Assembly (NCBI GenBank): GCA_027578815.1
Contig: JANBTH010000652.1
Coordinates: 1 to 13,163, forward strand
From: Coemansia sp. RSA 1804
Lineage: Eukaryota; Kickxellomycota; Kickxellomycetes; Kickxellales; Kickxellaceae
Length of the DNA stretch: 13,163 bases
Direction of reading: 5' to 3'
Positions 1 through 8,092 of this stretch are shown piece by piece. Position numbers and translations under genes: made by a program. The notes beneath the pieces are model-generated. The model saw nothing but the letters and a program-made list of their open reading frames with translations. It was not told the DNA's origin and made no database searches. How positions within the stretch are numbered: position 1 is the first letter of the stretch; each line of letters starts with the position of its first letter.

Positions 1-226
1 TGGGATAATCCATTGTAATCGGTCACCGGTTGGTAGTTGCACGCACAAGTAACCGCTAATCAGTATTGATGGAATAACACACATGTCGTGCTTTGATGGA
101 TGTGAGGGAGAGGACTTTACATAGATTTGTTCACTGGCAATGGCAAAAGCTCCAGAAAAGATAATAATAAAAAAGATATATAAAAGCAGGGGTATCTGCA
201 GTAGCCATCCGATTGACCACTAACTA

Positions 227-1189
227 CTAGTCCTTGCCAGCAGCATTGCGCCTTTTGTTCGCCTCCTCCGTCTTGCGCATGCGCTCTATGCTGCCGGGAA
301 TCTTTCCAAATGCGCCGGTGCTGATGTCGTTGATGGCCTGGGCAATCTCTTCAGACGTATTCATCACAAAAGGGCCGTATCTGGAGACCGGCTCACCAAT
401 AGGCGACCCTGCAAGCACAAGGACACGAGCCTCTTTTTTGCCGGATCCGTCTTCGGCGTCTTCAGCCGCTTCAAACGCTACAGACTCGCTCTCCGGAGCA
501 ATGATTGCCAGCTGACTCTCTGCAATCTTGGTCTTCTCGCTGCCAATGTAGATTGGCGACGGGTGGTAGTTGTAGACCATCGCATTCATTTCCTTTGGGA
601 TGCGGAGACTGAATGAGCCGGTTGTACGCAAGTCAAGGAAGTAAATCGGGGTATGTGTGTCAATGTTTGCAGTTACACCCCCGACCTCGCCGGCAATGAC
701 CTTGATCCTGGTCTTTTTGTCTTCAGACTCAAACCAGGGGATATCCTCGGGCGGAACGTCCTGGTAGCGGGGGCGGACCATCTTGTCCTTTGCAGGAAGG
801 TTCACCCATATCTGGAACCCCTGGAACTTTCCGCCGTTCTTTATCAGCTCGTCGGAGGGCATTTCGCTGTGGAGAACACCACTGCCGGCGGTCATCCACT
901 GCACCCACCCAGGCTTGAGAAGGCCGTGGTTTCCGTGGCTGTCGTGGTGCTCAAACTCGCCATCGAGCATGTATGTCACGGTTTCGAATCCGCGGTGCGG
1001 GTGGTCTGGGGCGCCGACGGCCTCGCCAGGCCCGTAGACGACAGGCCCAAGATGGTCGAGCATGAGGAAGGGGTCTGCGTAGTCAAAGCTTCCCGAGGGC
1101 AGCGGCCGACGGACTATAAAGCCGCCTCCCTCGCGTTGGCGGTGCGCCGTAATGACACGCGTCACTTGCTTAAGAGCCTTGGTAGCCAT
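227..1189 (-). CDS. PIR: Pirin family protein (cupin-fold iron protein)
   Basis: This 320-residue protein is a complete, intronless pirin. The N-terminal cupin domain (about residues 10-130) carries the family metal site: His63 and His65 in DHPHRGFET, and His107 and Glu109 in GSGVLHSEMP, matching the three-His one-Glu iron site of human pirin. The C-terminal pirin domain (about 165-300) includes GEPVSRYGPFVMNT. Known pirins are nuclear or cytosolic iron proteins; some have quercetin 2,3-dioxygenase activity and the mammalian one is a transcription cofactor. The role in this organism cannot be read from sequence. An Ala/Glu/Asp-rich insert near residues 240-255 and a basic Lys/Arg tail are lineage-specific. 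The start is the first ATG, and the N-terminus aligns with the usual family beginning (VTRVITAHRQREGGGF). Length is slightly above the usual 290-300. Confidence 0.95.
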   Translation of the reverse strand: MATKALKQVTRVITAHRQREGGGFIVRRPLPSGSFDYADPFLMLDHLGPVVYGPGEAVGAPDHPHRGFETVTYMLDGEFEHHDSHGNHGLLKPGWVQWMTAGSGVLHSEMPSDELIKNGGKFQGFQIWVNLPAKDKMVRPRYQDVPPEDIPWFESEDKKTRIKVIAGEVGGVTANIDTHTPIYFLDLRTTGSFSLRIPKEMNAMVYNYHPSPIYIGSEKTKIAESQLAIIAPESESVAFEAAEDAEDGSGKKEARVLVLAGSPIGEPVSRYGPFVMNTSEEIAQAINDISTGAFGKIPGSIERMRKTEEANKRRNAAGKD

Positions 1190-1444
1190 GTTTGGGTGAA
1201 GAGACTGCTACTGTTGATGTTGTTGGTCTAGCGACGCTGTGTTTGGCGAGCGAAAGGTAAGCACGGCTAAAAGTACAAAAAGTGCGGCAAATGCTGTTTG
1301 GAATGCTCCACTGGGCATAAAATGGAATAAAGCCTAGAAAAATAGAGTTGTTGTAGTATCTTTGAAACGAGTGACGTCGGTGTTTGTTGAAAGCTTGAGG
1401 AGAAAAATATTTGGTTGGAAAACGACGAGACGGGGATTAGGCCC

Positions 1445-1452
1445 TTTTTATA
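1445..1452 (-). promoter_or_regulatory. TATA-like element upstream of pirin
   Basis: Read on the minus strand this is TATAAAAA, about 255 bases upstream of the pirin ATG. It is a plausible TATA box only if the leader is long. The TGACGTC motif at 1372-1378 (bZIP/CRE-like core) lies between it and the start codon. Confidence 0.3.
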
Positions 1453-1564
1453 TGCGAAAAAGCGCTGTGAATTTCACACACTGAAGATTCGATTTATAAT
1501 AATTTGATGGCTTCCCCCAGAATTAGTAAAGCGTTATTAATGATTTGTCAGGCTTATTTCTAAT

Positions 1565-1570
1565 TTTATT
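1565..1570 (-). terminator. Polyadenylation signal of EFL1
   Basis: The plus strand reads TTTATT, so the transcript carries AATAAA about 40 bases after the EFL1 stop codon, the usual position for a eukaryotic poly(A) signal. Confidence 0.5.
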
Positions 1571-1609
1571 AATCAGTGGGTAACGATTTCAAATCCACCA
1601 AAGTCACAG

Positions 1610-4600
1610 CTACTTTTTCAGCGTGCGCTGTTTCTCAGCGTGCTGAACAATCTTGTGTTCCACAAACAATCCCTTGCGCTTGCGCACCTTGTCCATGTAC
1701 CTCTTGGCCGCGTTTTCTCGGTCAGCCTTTTCGCCAAGATCCTCCAGCTCCTCCTCGGTCGTTGGAACCCAGAACGGATCCACGTCCAGCGGCTCAAAGC
1801 CGCGGAAGATTAGCAACGGATTGGCAGCGCCAGAGGTGCGCTTACGGATCTCGTCAGCAAAGCCAAAGGACTCGACAATCGGAAGGGTTGCTTTGATGGT
1901 GAAGTAGGGCGTGCCCTCGCGCATCTCCTCGGACAAGATGCGGCCGCGGCGACGGTTGATAACAGCATAGACCTTGCCCAGCACCTCAGACGTGGCCTGG
2001 ATGTCGCATGTGTACATTGCCAGATGTAGGCGGGGCGACCAGTGCAGAAGCCCTGTCTTCACCGCATCCCGAACGGTCGTGATGATCTGTCCCGAGAGTG
2101 CGCCCATGTTTTCCGTCGACGCAGAGTTTCCGTTGTACGCAAAGCTCTTAATCGTAACCGCCACGCCAACAAGCGGCTCAAAGCACAGTGGTCCTGACTG
2201 GGTTGCAAGCTGGAACCCAGTGTTAACCGACTCCTCAAAGTCGCTGATGCCGATTGTCGTCCGTGCTGTTTCAGCAATTGGCGAAACCTCCGAATCGCTT
2301 TCCTCCTCGTCTGAAAGGAACGGCGTAGTGGCGCTTGACAACGGACCTCGCAAGCTAATTTCCTTCTGCTTCTTAAACCAGCCGAAAGCTGGTTTTTTAT
2401 ACTGCTGAAGCACATCCTTCGAATAAATCAGAACATTTGCGCCAGTCCTCCTCGGGCCAAACGTCTGTATCCCATGCTCGGCAATGTGCTGAACACGCTG
2501 TGGATCCCAACCTTTCGCTCGGTTGAATGTTGCGCACAGACGGGTCTGGAGCCATGGACAAAGTTCTGCCACTTTGGACGGTCTAGGAGATTTTGACGTT
2601 TTGTCTGTCTCATCAGCATCATCATCAATGTCGTCAACAATGACTCTGCTTGAGTCTCTATCCGATGTATTAATAACAGTTGGAACTGCATCATCACCAA
2701 TGCTATTCTCAAGAGCTTCAGCAGCCGTGTTCAGAATCTGTCGACGTTTGGAGGATGTGAATGCCAATATCCGCTGGATATCTTGCTCGTGCCGTTGCAG
2801 AAATCTGGTTGTCTTTTCAGGCAGTGGCTCTACAACAAGGGTAACTGTAGCAAGGCCGTTTGGAGTGGTAAGGCTCACCTCGCCTCGCTGGTGGCCTTCT
2901 GCAGGTTTTGTACGCTGTTCTTCTGGGTCGGTCGTTGTGTCTGAGCTATTGCTTTGGCCGGCAGTAAAAGAAACAGTCGCGAGAGACTGGCCGCTAACAC
3001 CCACCTCGCTAAGAACCACGCCCGGCTGCGCACCCTGGCGCACGATACTTTCACGAAAAGGCACAATAGGCTCTGACACGTGTATCTCGCACTGCGCAAA
3101 CCGCTCGCGAAGGTCCTTCATGCATCGCTCCAAGTGCAGCTCACCGGCAGTTACAAGCACGCGTTCGCCGGTAGATTGAGAAATCACCTGAACACACGGG
3201 TCTGCCTGATTGAGAAGCTCAAGACCGCGCACAAGCTTGCCTATATCCTGGGGGTTGGCAGGCTCTAGTGCAACACGGACAATTGGATACGTCTCGGAAT
3301 GCATTGTTGCAAGGTTCGGGCATGCCTGGAAGTCGCTTGCCAACGTCCCGCTTTTGAGGATTGCGCCAGACACACCTCTAACCCCAAAGACATTGCCCGC
3401 AGGTGCCTGCTGCAGACACACAAACTCTCGTCCCATTAGCATGTAGAGCGCATCGACTGTGACCTGCTTAAGATACTGCTGCGAATTGGGGGCCTTTGGA
3501 TCGTATTTTGGCTGCATTGCCCAGACAGAATCGCCCACACGGACCGTGCCGCTGTATATTCTGCCAAACCCAATAAGTATCTCATCCTCAGGCCCACTTT
3601 GATCCAAAGCGTCGTCTGCCGCGTCATTCTGACTCGAACCCACAACAAGCTTTTCCCCAATTGCCTTTGCGAGAGAGTCCACTGGAACCCCTTCTTCGTT
3701 GTTCTGTGGTGTTGCAACGCCACTGTTTGCAGCAGTAGAAGTGGCAGAGCCATGCTCGCTGTTTAGAGAAAACTCGCGCCGAACTGCATCACGCCCAAGA
3801 GCCCGCATCTCATCCGCAGTCATTGCTTTGCGGTTGCGTTGCGCTCTGGAGCTTGATAAGTCGGGGAGCCCATCACGAGGAACAGATATGATCTTGCCAA
3901 CATATGCAACCATCGGCACGGGCTTCTCCTCGCTCCCAGCATCGCAGCCAAACAATGCACGCCCCACCGCGCCTTGATCCTCAACGGCCTTGGAGTCGGG
4001 CACTGACTTTGTTCCTCCCTGAACCAGATACGGAAGCCTTAGAAGCTGTGCTTCAACAGGGGATGGCAGCTTCTCCAAAATGGCAACCATGCATGCCTGA
4101 GCAAGAGGGAGCCAGCCCTGCATTATCGCTGTCAACAAGATGCGGCGGTCTTTGCTTCTCCGGTCTCTGGGCAGAACCTTTGTGCCAAGCGTGGAGATAA
4201 CTTTATCAATCTTTTCCTGGTCATTCTCAATAATAACGCTTTCGTATACTTGCCATACAGGAATAAAGCACAACTGCACAAATAGCGGAGTTGCCGCCGC
4301 TGCCTTTCCTGCGCCGTATAGCTTCGCGTACTGCTTCCGAGTCAGTACACGCCGTTTGCTTTTCGGATCCATAAAGTAATCGCCCCACATTAATGGCTGG
4401 AGCTTTTCTGGCGAGGTGCCAAGCTTTTCAGCAAATAGCTGTGCAAAATGGCTGGTGCTGAAGGCCCAGCCGTCAATAGCAGAACCAAAGAGCACGTTCC
4501 CTTGCTCTGGTGAAAAATAGATATGCGAATCGTCCTTTTCTTCGAGGTACCATTCTGTCATCGGCGCATCCTCGCCGTGGGTCTCCTTCCACTTTTCCTT

Positions 4601-5233
4601 TGCCTCCTCCAGCTTGCGAGAGTCCTCGGCCAGACGGTCGCCTTCCCAAAACCCAGCCAAAACAGCATTCACCTGCTCCACAAGCTGCTGAATATGAACA
4701 TAGGCTTCGCTGGGACTCATTTTCCACTCGACAATCAGCCGGTCGATTTTGTTGAAAAACAGGACAGGCCGGACCCTTTCAACCCACGCCTGGCGCAGGA
4801 CACTGATGGTTTGCGTGCATACACCCTCGACAACGTCAACCAGAACCAACGCGCCGTCAGAAAGCCGTGCAGCCGAGGCTACTTCAGAGGCAAAGTCTAT
4901 GTGGCCTGGGGAATCTATCAGATTTATCAGGTATTCAGAGGCGGTATGGCTGTCCTGCTCTTCGCTGCGTTCCGAGTCCTTTTTTGTTAGCACCTTGTAG
5001 TAGAGACTGATGCCGCTGCTCTCCATGGTGATCCCGCGCTCCTGCTCATCCTCACGACTGTCTAGGTATCTGACCTTGCCAGCAAGCTTTGTTGATATGA
5101 TACCGTTTGTTGCTAACAGCGCATCGCTGAGTGTCGTCTTCCCGTGGTCTACATGCGCAAGCACGCAGACGTTGCGAATGCTGTGTGGGTTTTTTTGAAG
5201 CTCCGCAAGCTTAGCTGGCGGAATTACCGGCAT
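1610..5233 (-). CDS. EFL1: Elongation factor-like GTPase 1 (60S ribosome maturation)
   Basis: This 1207-residue, intronless protein is an EF-2-like translational GTPase of the EFL1/Ria1 type. Known EFL1 works with Sdo1/SBDS in the cytoplasm to release the anti-association factor Tif6/eIF6 from late pre-60S subunits. All GTPase motifs are visible: G1 AHVDHGKTT (26-34), G2 RGITM (66-70), G3 DSPGH (107-111) and G4 NKID (161-164). Then come the long domain II insert typical of EFL1 (about 440-555, Ser/Ala and charged), the domain III signature GELHLERCMKDL (near 695-707) and acidic low-complexity inserts in domain IV (near 860-875 and 975-985). The C-terminus, FWVPTTEEELEDLGEK to VQHAEKQRTLKK, is EF-2/EFL1-like. 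The domain II insert and the long gapped domain IV separate it from EF-2 itself. It is somewhat longer than yeast and human EFL1 (about 1110-1120), explained by the inserts. The ATG at 5233 sits shortly before the conserved IRNVCVLAHVDHGKTT. Confidence 0.97.
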   Translation of the reverse strand: MPVIPPAKLAELQKNPHSIRNVCVLAHVDHGKTTLSDALLATNGIISTKLAGKVRYLDSREDEQERGITMESSGISLYYKVLTKKDSERSEEQDSHTASEYLINLIDSPGHIDFASEVASAARLSDGALVLVDVVEGVCTQTISVLRQAWVERVRPVLFFNKIDRLIVEWKMSPSEAYVHIQQLVEQVNAVLAGFWEGDRLAEDSRKLEEAKEKWKETHGEDAPMTEWYLEEKDDSHIYFSPEQGNVLFGSAIDGWAFSTSHFAQLFAEKLGTSPEKLQPLMWGDYFMDPKSKRRVLTRKQYAKLYGAGKAAAATPLFVQLCFIPVWQVYESVIIENDQEKIDKVISTLGTKVLPRDRRSKDRRILLTAIMQGWLPLAQACMVAILEKLPSPVEAQLLRLPYLVQGGTKSVPDSKAVEDQGAVGRALFGCDAGSEEKPVPMVAYVGKIISVPRDGLPDLSSSRAQRNRKAMTADEMRALGRDAVRREFSLNSEHGSATSTAANSGVATPQNNEEGVPVDSLAKAIGEKLVVGSSQNDAADDALDQSGPEDEILIGFGRIYSGTVRVGDSVWAMQPKYDPKAPNSQQYLKQVTVDALYMLMGREFVCLQQAPAGNVFGVRGVSGAILKSGTLASDFQACPNLATMHSETYPIVRVALEPANPQDIGKLVRGLELLNQADPCVQVISQSTGERVLVTAGELHLERCMKDLRERFAQCEIHVSEPIVPFRESIVRQGAQPGVVLSEVGVSGQSLATVSFTAGQSNSSDTTTDPEEQRTKPAEGHQRGEVSLTTPNGLATVTLVVEPLPEKTTRFLQRHEQDIQRILAFTSSKRRQILNTAAEALENSIGDDAVPTVINTSDRDSSRVIVDDIDDDADETDKTSKSPRPSKVAELCPWLQTRLCATFNRAKGWDPQRVQHIAEHGIQTFGPRRTGANVLIYSKDVLQQYKKPAFGWFKKQKEISLRGPLSSATTPFLSDEEESDSEVSPIAETARTTIGISDFEESVNTGFQLATQSGPLCFEPLVGVAVTIKSFAYNGNSASTENMGALSGQIITTVRDAVKTGLLHWSPRLHLAMYTCDIQATSEVLGKVYAVINRRRGRILSEEMREGTPYFTIKATLPIVESFGFADEIRKRTSGAANPLLIFRGFEPLDVDPFWVPTTEEELEDLGEKADRENAAKRYMDKVRKRKGLFVEHKIVQHAEKQRTLKK

Positions 5234-5725
5234 ATTCGACTTCTAGCTAGCAAGAACAGAAAATAGATAAAGAAATTTTCTAATAAAGAAGACCAGCATG
5301 TTTTAATGGCAAAGACAAAAGTGGGGGGTTTTGTGTGTGTTCCTTTTAAACAGACTTGGCCATGCCTCGTTGCGTAAATTTTATCTCTTTTCACAAAAAA
5401 AGCTTCTGCGGTCACCGCAGCTGATCAGGCATTCTAGATAAAAAAATTTAATTAGTAGTAGCAAAAAAAGTCCAGTGACGTGTGATTAAAAAGCAAGGTC
5501 AAAAAGTTCTGTATGTCGTGCTTCTCGCACTCGTGTGCAAAATGCATTAGCCTTACACAGCACAAAAATCCCACGGTTCACCGCCCATGTTATCCGCTCA
5601 CCCCCTATCTCACAGCTGGAAAACCTTTTGTGTCTCTATCCCTGATTTTGAAGCCGCTGTATCTTCACAGTCTTACTGTATTTCACACTATTGCATCTAT
5701 TGGCCTTTTTTTCTTACAAAACAAA
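5234..5725. promoter_or_regulatory. Shared divergent promoter region of EFL1 and cytidine deaminase
   Basis: The two genes are head to head, so both promoters must lie in these 492 bases. The half next to EFL1 is AT-rich with A/T runs. A TGACGTG element (bZIP/CRE-like) lies at 5476-5482. The stretch 5513-5725 is in frame with the deaminase and has no stop, but I treat it as leader because the deaminase family start is at 5726. Confidence 0.5.
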
Positions 5726-6166
5726 ATGATCAATCTTGAATATTCTGAGCCAAAGGACAAGCGGACAGCAGAGCTTGCACGGCTGTCTCTTGACGCTAGA
5801 GACAACTCATACAGCCCATACTCCAAGTTTAGGGTCGGCGCAGCGCTCAGGACAGCGAGCGGAGAGTGCTTCAAGGGGTGCAACGTCGAGAACTGCACGT
5901 ATGCTCCGTCCATCTGCGCCGAGCGTGTCGCCATTGCAAGCGCTGTTGCGGCGGGCTTCAAGGACTTTGAAGCCATTGCCATATCCTCCGACCAGACTGA
6001 CAAGCCAACCCCGCCCTGTGGAGTCTGTCGCCAGTTCATGCGGGAGTTTAGCACAGATCTGACCATTTTTCTGGTTCGTCCAGACGGAATGGTATGCCAG
6101 ACCAGCCTTTCGGTTCTCCTTCCTGCATCATTTGGGCCGGAGATGTTTGCAGGGGAAATGATCTAA
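5726..6166 (+). CDS. CDA: Cytidine deaminase (tetrameric, zinc-dependent)
   Basis: This 146-residue protein has the normal length of homotetrameric cytidine deaminases, which convert cytidine and deoxycytidine to uridine and deoxyuridine in pyrimidine salvage. The active site is complete: FRVGAAL (36-42) and NVEN (53-56) bind the nucleoside, Cys64-Ala65-Glu66 gives a zinc ligand and the catalytic glutamate, and PCGVC supplies zinc ligands Cys98 and Cys101. Three-cysteine coordination marks the CDA family rather than dCMP or APOBEC-type deaminases. I chose the ATG at 5726 because ACAAAATGA is a good fungal start context and it gives the family N-terminus. The same frame stays open back to an ATG at 5513, which would add 71 residues without any Asp or Glu; that is probably leader but could encode a targeting extension. 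No intron is needed. Confidence 0.95.
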   Translation: MINLEYSEPKDKRTAELARLSLDARDNSYSPYSKFRVGAALRTASGECFKGCNVENCTYAPSICAERVAIASAVAAGFKDFEAIAISSDQTDKPTPPCGVCRQFMREFSTDLTIFLVRPDGMVCQTSLSVLLPASFGPEMFAGEMI

Positions 6167-6487
6167 TCGCGTTCTATTCTTTCTTGGCTTGCCTTTTCTC
6201 TTTTTTTTCTTCCTCAACGCGTTTATTTTTGGTGTTTCTTATTATCTTTATTTTCAAAGTGTAGCTTATTTTTATTTACATTTTTGTTTTTTACGTGCAA
6301 TGGAAAATAAGAGCAACACGGAAAAAACCTTGGTCTTTCTGTTTACAGTTTAATTTGCGTTATATCTTTTAATGAACCCGCTTTTTCTTTCTTTTCTTTC
6401 CTGTATTTGAATAATTTTGCATTTTCTCTTGAAGCACCAGTCTCGTCGTTTAAATAAATAGAATTTTCCGCCCAAGGAACCGTAGTC
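6167..6487. other. Spacer: deaminase 3' flank and MT-A70 gene promoter
   Basis: This 321-base AT-rich, T-rich stretch separates two genes on the plus strand. It holds the deaminase 3' untranslated region (T-rich, no perfect AATAAA close to the stop) and the promoter and leader of the next gene. An AATAAA at 6452-6457 is too close to the next start to be confidently assigned. No RNA gene was recognised. Confidence 0.5.
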
Positions 6488-8092
6488 ATGGTGGAAACAC
6501 GTCGTCGTCGTCAACCAAAGGCGAAGGCCAGGTAAGTGGAATTCAAGTTGAATTTGTCTTGCGCGAATGCCTTCTAATAAACAGGAGGGAACCGGGTGGG
6601 CCGTCTTGTGAATGCACATATACTAAGGAGGTTTGATATTGCCTTTCAGAGCTGTAGCAACCAGTACTATGTTGGATACGTCGAGGATGATGAGTCTGTT
6701 GACGCCATCATGAAGAAGTTTGAGGAGCTTGAGCGCATCGAGAAGGAGTTTTCCACACGCAAGAAGCCCGACGCAGAGCCAGAGACGCCCGCAGGAACGC
6801 GAGGGCCCGACTCTTCGGCGGAAGCAGACAGCGAAGAAGGGACTAGTAGAAAGGCGGGTAATGAGAATGTAGCCAGCGCCGCTACTGACGAGGAAATAGC
6901 GGCTGCCCTACAAAACAGCGTAGATTCTGTGGGCAAGTTGCGCGGTGAGGAGGGCATGTCCATGGAGCTCCTTGAAGAGGTGTTTAAGCGCACCAGCGCA
7001 TTCACTGTGCGCGGAGCAATGATGGACGACCTTGATTTTGAGGTGATGGACGACATCGAGCTATGGCAGGCGGAGGCAGGCGGCGACATTCCGTCCGAGT
7101 GGGAAGAAGAGGAGGACTACGTAACGCTGAATCTGGACGACGACGCGCTTGATGACGAGTTTGGAGTTGTCTTGCCTCGTCGGCGCTACGCAAAACGCGA
7201 CTCGTCAAAGAGAAGCGCAGGACCTCGACTCACCAGCCGCGACCAGATTATCCAGAGATACAAGTACATGCAAGTACGTGTTCAAGACAGACATGGCCAC
7301 ACGTTTTTTGTTAGCCGCAAGGTCAATGCGGTGGATCCGAGCATGCCGACGTATGTGCGGATCCCGCCGAACCCGATACCTCGCTCATGGGTCAAGCATA
7401 TCCGGCCCCTGGTTGCAGACGCTGAGTCCACTCCGAAAGGCGTGGCTTCCGGCGTGCTGATTCCAAAGACAGAGCCAAAGTGGTCACGGCTGATACACAC
7501 TGATGCGACATTGGGCTTTGATTTTTCGATCTTTAGCCCTACATTCCAATGTATCTACATGGATCCCCCGCTCCTTCTTCCCGGCGAAGACCCAAAGCCT
7601 GGGTACTTTGACATCTCCAAGCTAGTGGCCATTCCTGTGAAAGGGCTCCTTGCGCCAGGCTCTTTCTTGTTCACATGGTGCGAGAAGGAGCTTATCGTCG
7701 ACATGTGCGAGATGGCGGAGGACATTTGGGGCCTAAAGTACGTAGAAAACTTTTGCTGGGTACGCCAACAGACAAATAACCAGATCCAGAGACTCCCCTC
7801 GAACTATTTTTGCCGCTCCAAGGTCACGCTGCTGATATTCCGTCGCGAAGGTGATCTGGAAATACGGCATCAGCGCAGCCCCGACTCGATGTTTGACTTT
7901 GTCAAGCCCAGGATGCCGGGCAGCCTGAATGATCGCAAGCCAGAGTTTGCCTACACCGTGATCGAGACGCTGTTGCCGCGTGCAATATGCTCAGATGAGG
8001 AGTGTCAGCCCAACAGGTTGCTTCAAATGTGGTTTCCCTCAGATTGCCATCGCACCAACTGGACTACCATTGTCCAACCCCCGGTTCTATAG
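6488..8092 (+). CDS. MT-A70 family adenine methyltransferase-like protein with DPPL motif (spliced 5' end)
   Basis: The C-terminal part (nt about 7480-8080) matches the MT-A70 fold: FDFSIFSPTFQCIYMDPPLL with DPPL at 7562-7573, then LLAPGSFLFTWCEKE, WGLKYVENFCWVRQQTNNQ, a KPEFAYTVIETLLP block (K at 7937) and a terminal RTNWTTI. MT-A70 proteins methylate adenine N6 in RNA (METTL3/METTL14) or DNA (ciliate and early-fungal MTA1/MTA9). Catalytic members have DPPW and METTL14 has EPPL, so DPPL looks intermediate and more partner-like; spacing also resembles METTL14. The N-terminal part (6650-7170) is acidic and probably disordered. A frame-matched ATG at 6488 starts a basic, NLS-like peptide (ETRRRRQPKAKA) that runs into a consensus donor GTAAGT at 6532, so the first exon is probably 6488-6531. 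The open frame from 6581 has no ATG before the core; translation from GTG at 6596 is unlikely in a eukaryote. The exact junction is unresolved; the stretch 6650-8092 is secure. Confidence 0.85.
6532..6630 (+). other. Candidate intron region in the MT-A70 gene
   Basis: The donor GTAAGT at 6532-6537 is consensus. Acceptors at 6627, 6630 and 6651 keep the frame with the ATG at 6488 (intron lengths 96, 99 and 120). The two best-looking acceptors, CAG at 6584 (after CTAAT at 6574-6578) and TTTCAG at 6649 (after TACTAAG at 6621-6627), each break the frame if used alone. The end given here is one of several options. Confidence 0.4.

Larger units (their letters stand above)
1190..1609. other. Spacer: pirin promoter and EFL1 3' flank
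   Basis: These 420 bases separate two minus-strand genes, so they hold the EFL1 3' untranslated region on the right and the pirin promoter and leader on the left. I see a TATA-like element, a TGACGTC element at 1372-1378 and an EFL1 polyadenylation signal. No coding potential or RNA gene was recognised. Confidence 0.6.

Noticed and set aside
1..226. Left edge before the pirin stop codon.
   Set aside because: AT-rich 3' flank with no clear poly(A) signal on the minus strand, no ORF and no RNA gene.
2523..3179. A 218-codon plus-strand ORF opposite EFL1, and similar long antisense frames opposite pirin and the MT-A70 gene.
   Set aside because: They are shadow frames of well-supported coding sequence and show no domain features.
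6500..6511. A CGT tandem repeat in the first MT-A70 exon.
   Set aside because: Only four copies, and it is explained by an Arg run in the NLS-like peptide.
6596..6649. Start of the MT-A70 protein at 6596.
   Set aside because: The codon there is GTG, not ATG. Nuclear fungal genes do not normally start at GTG, and a good ATG exon with a consensus donor lies upstream at 6488.
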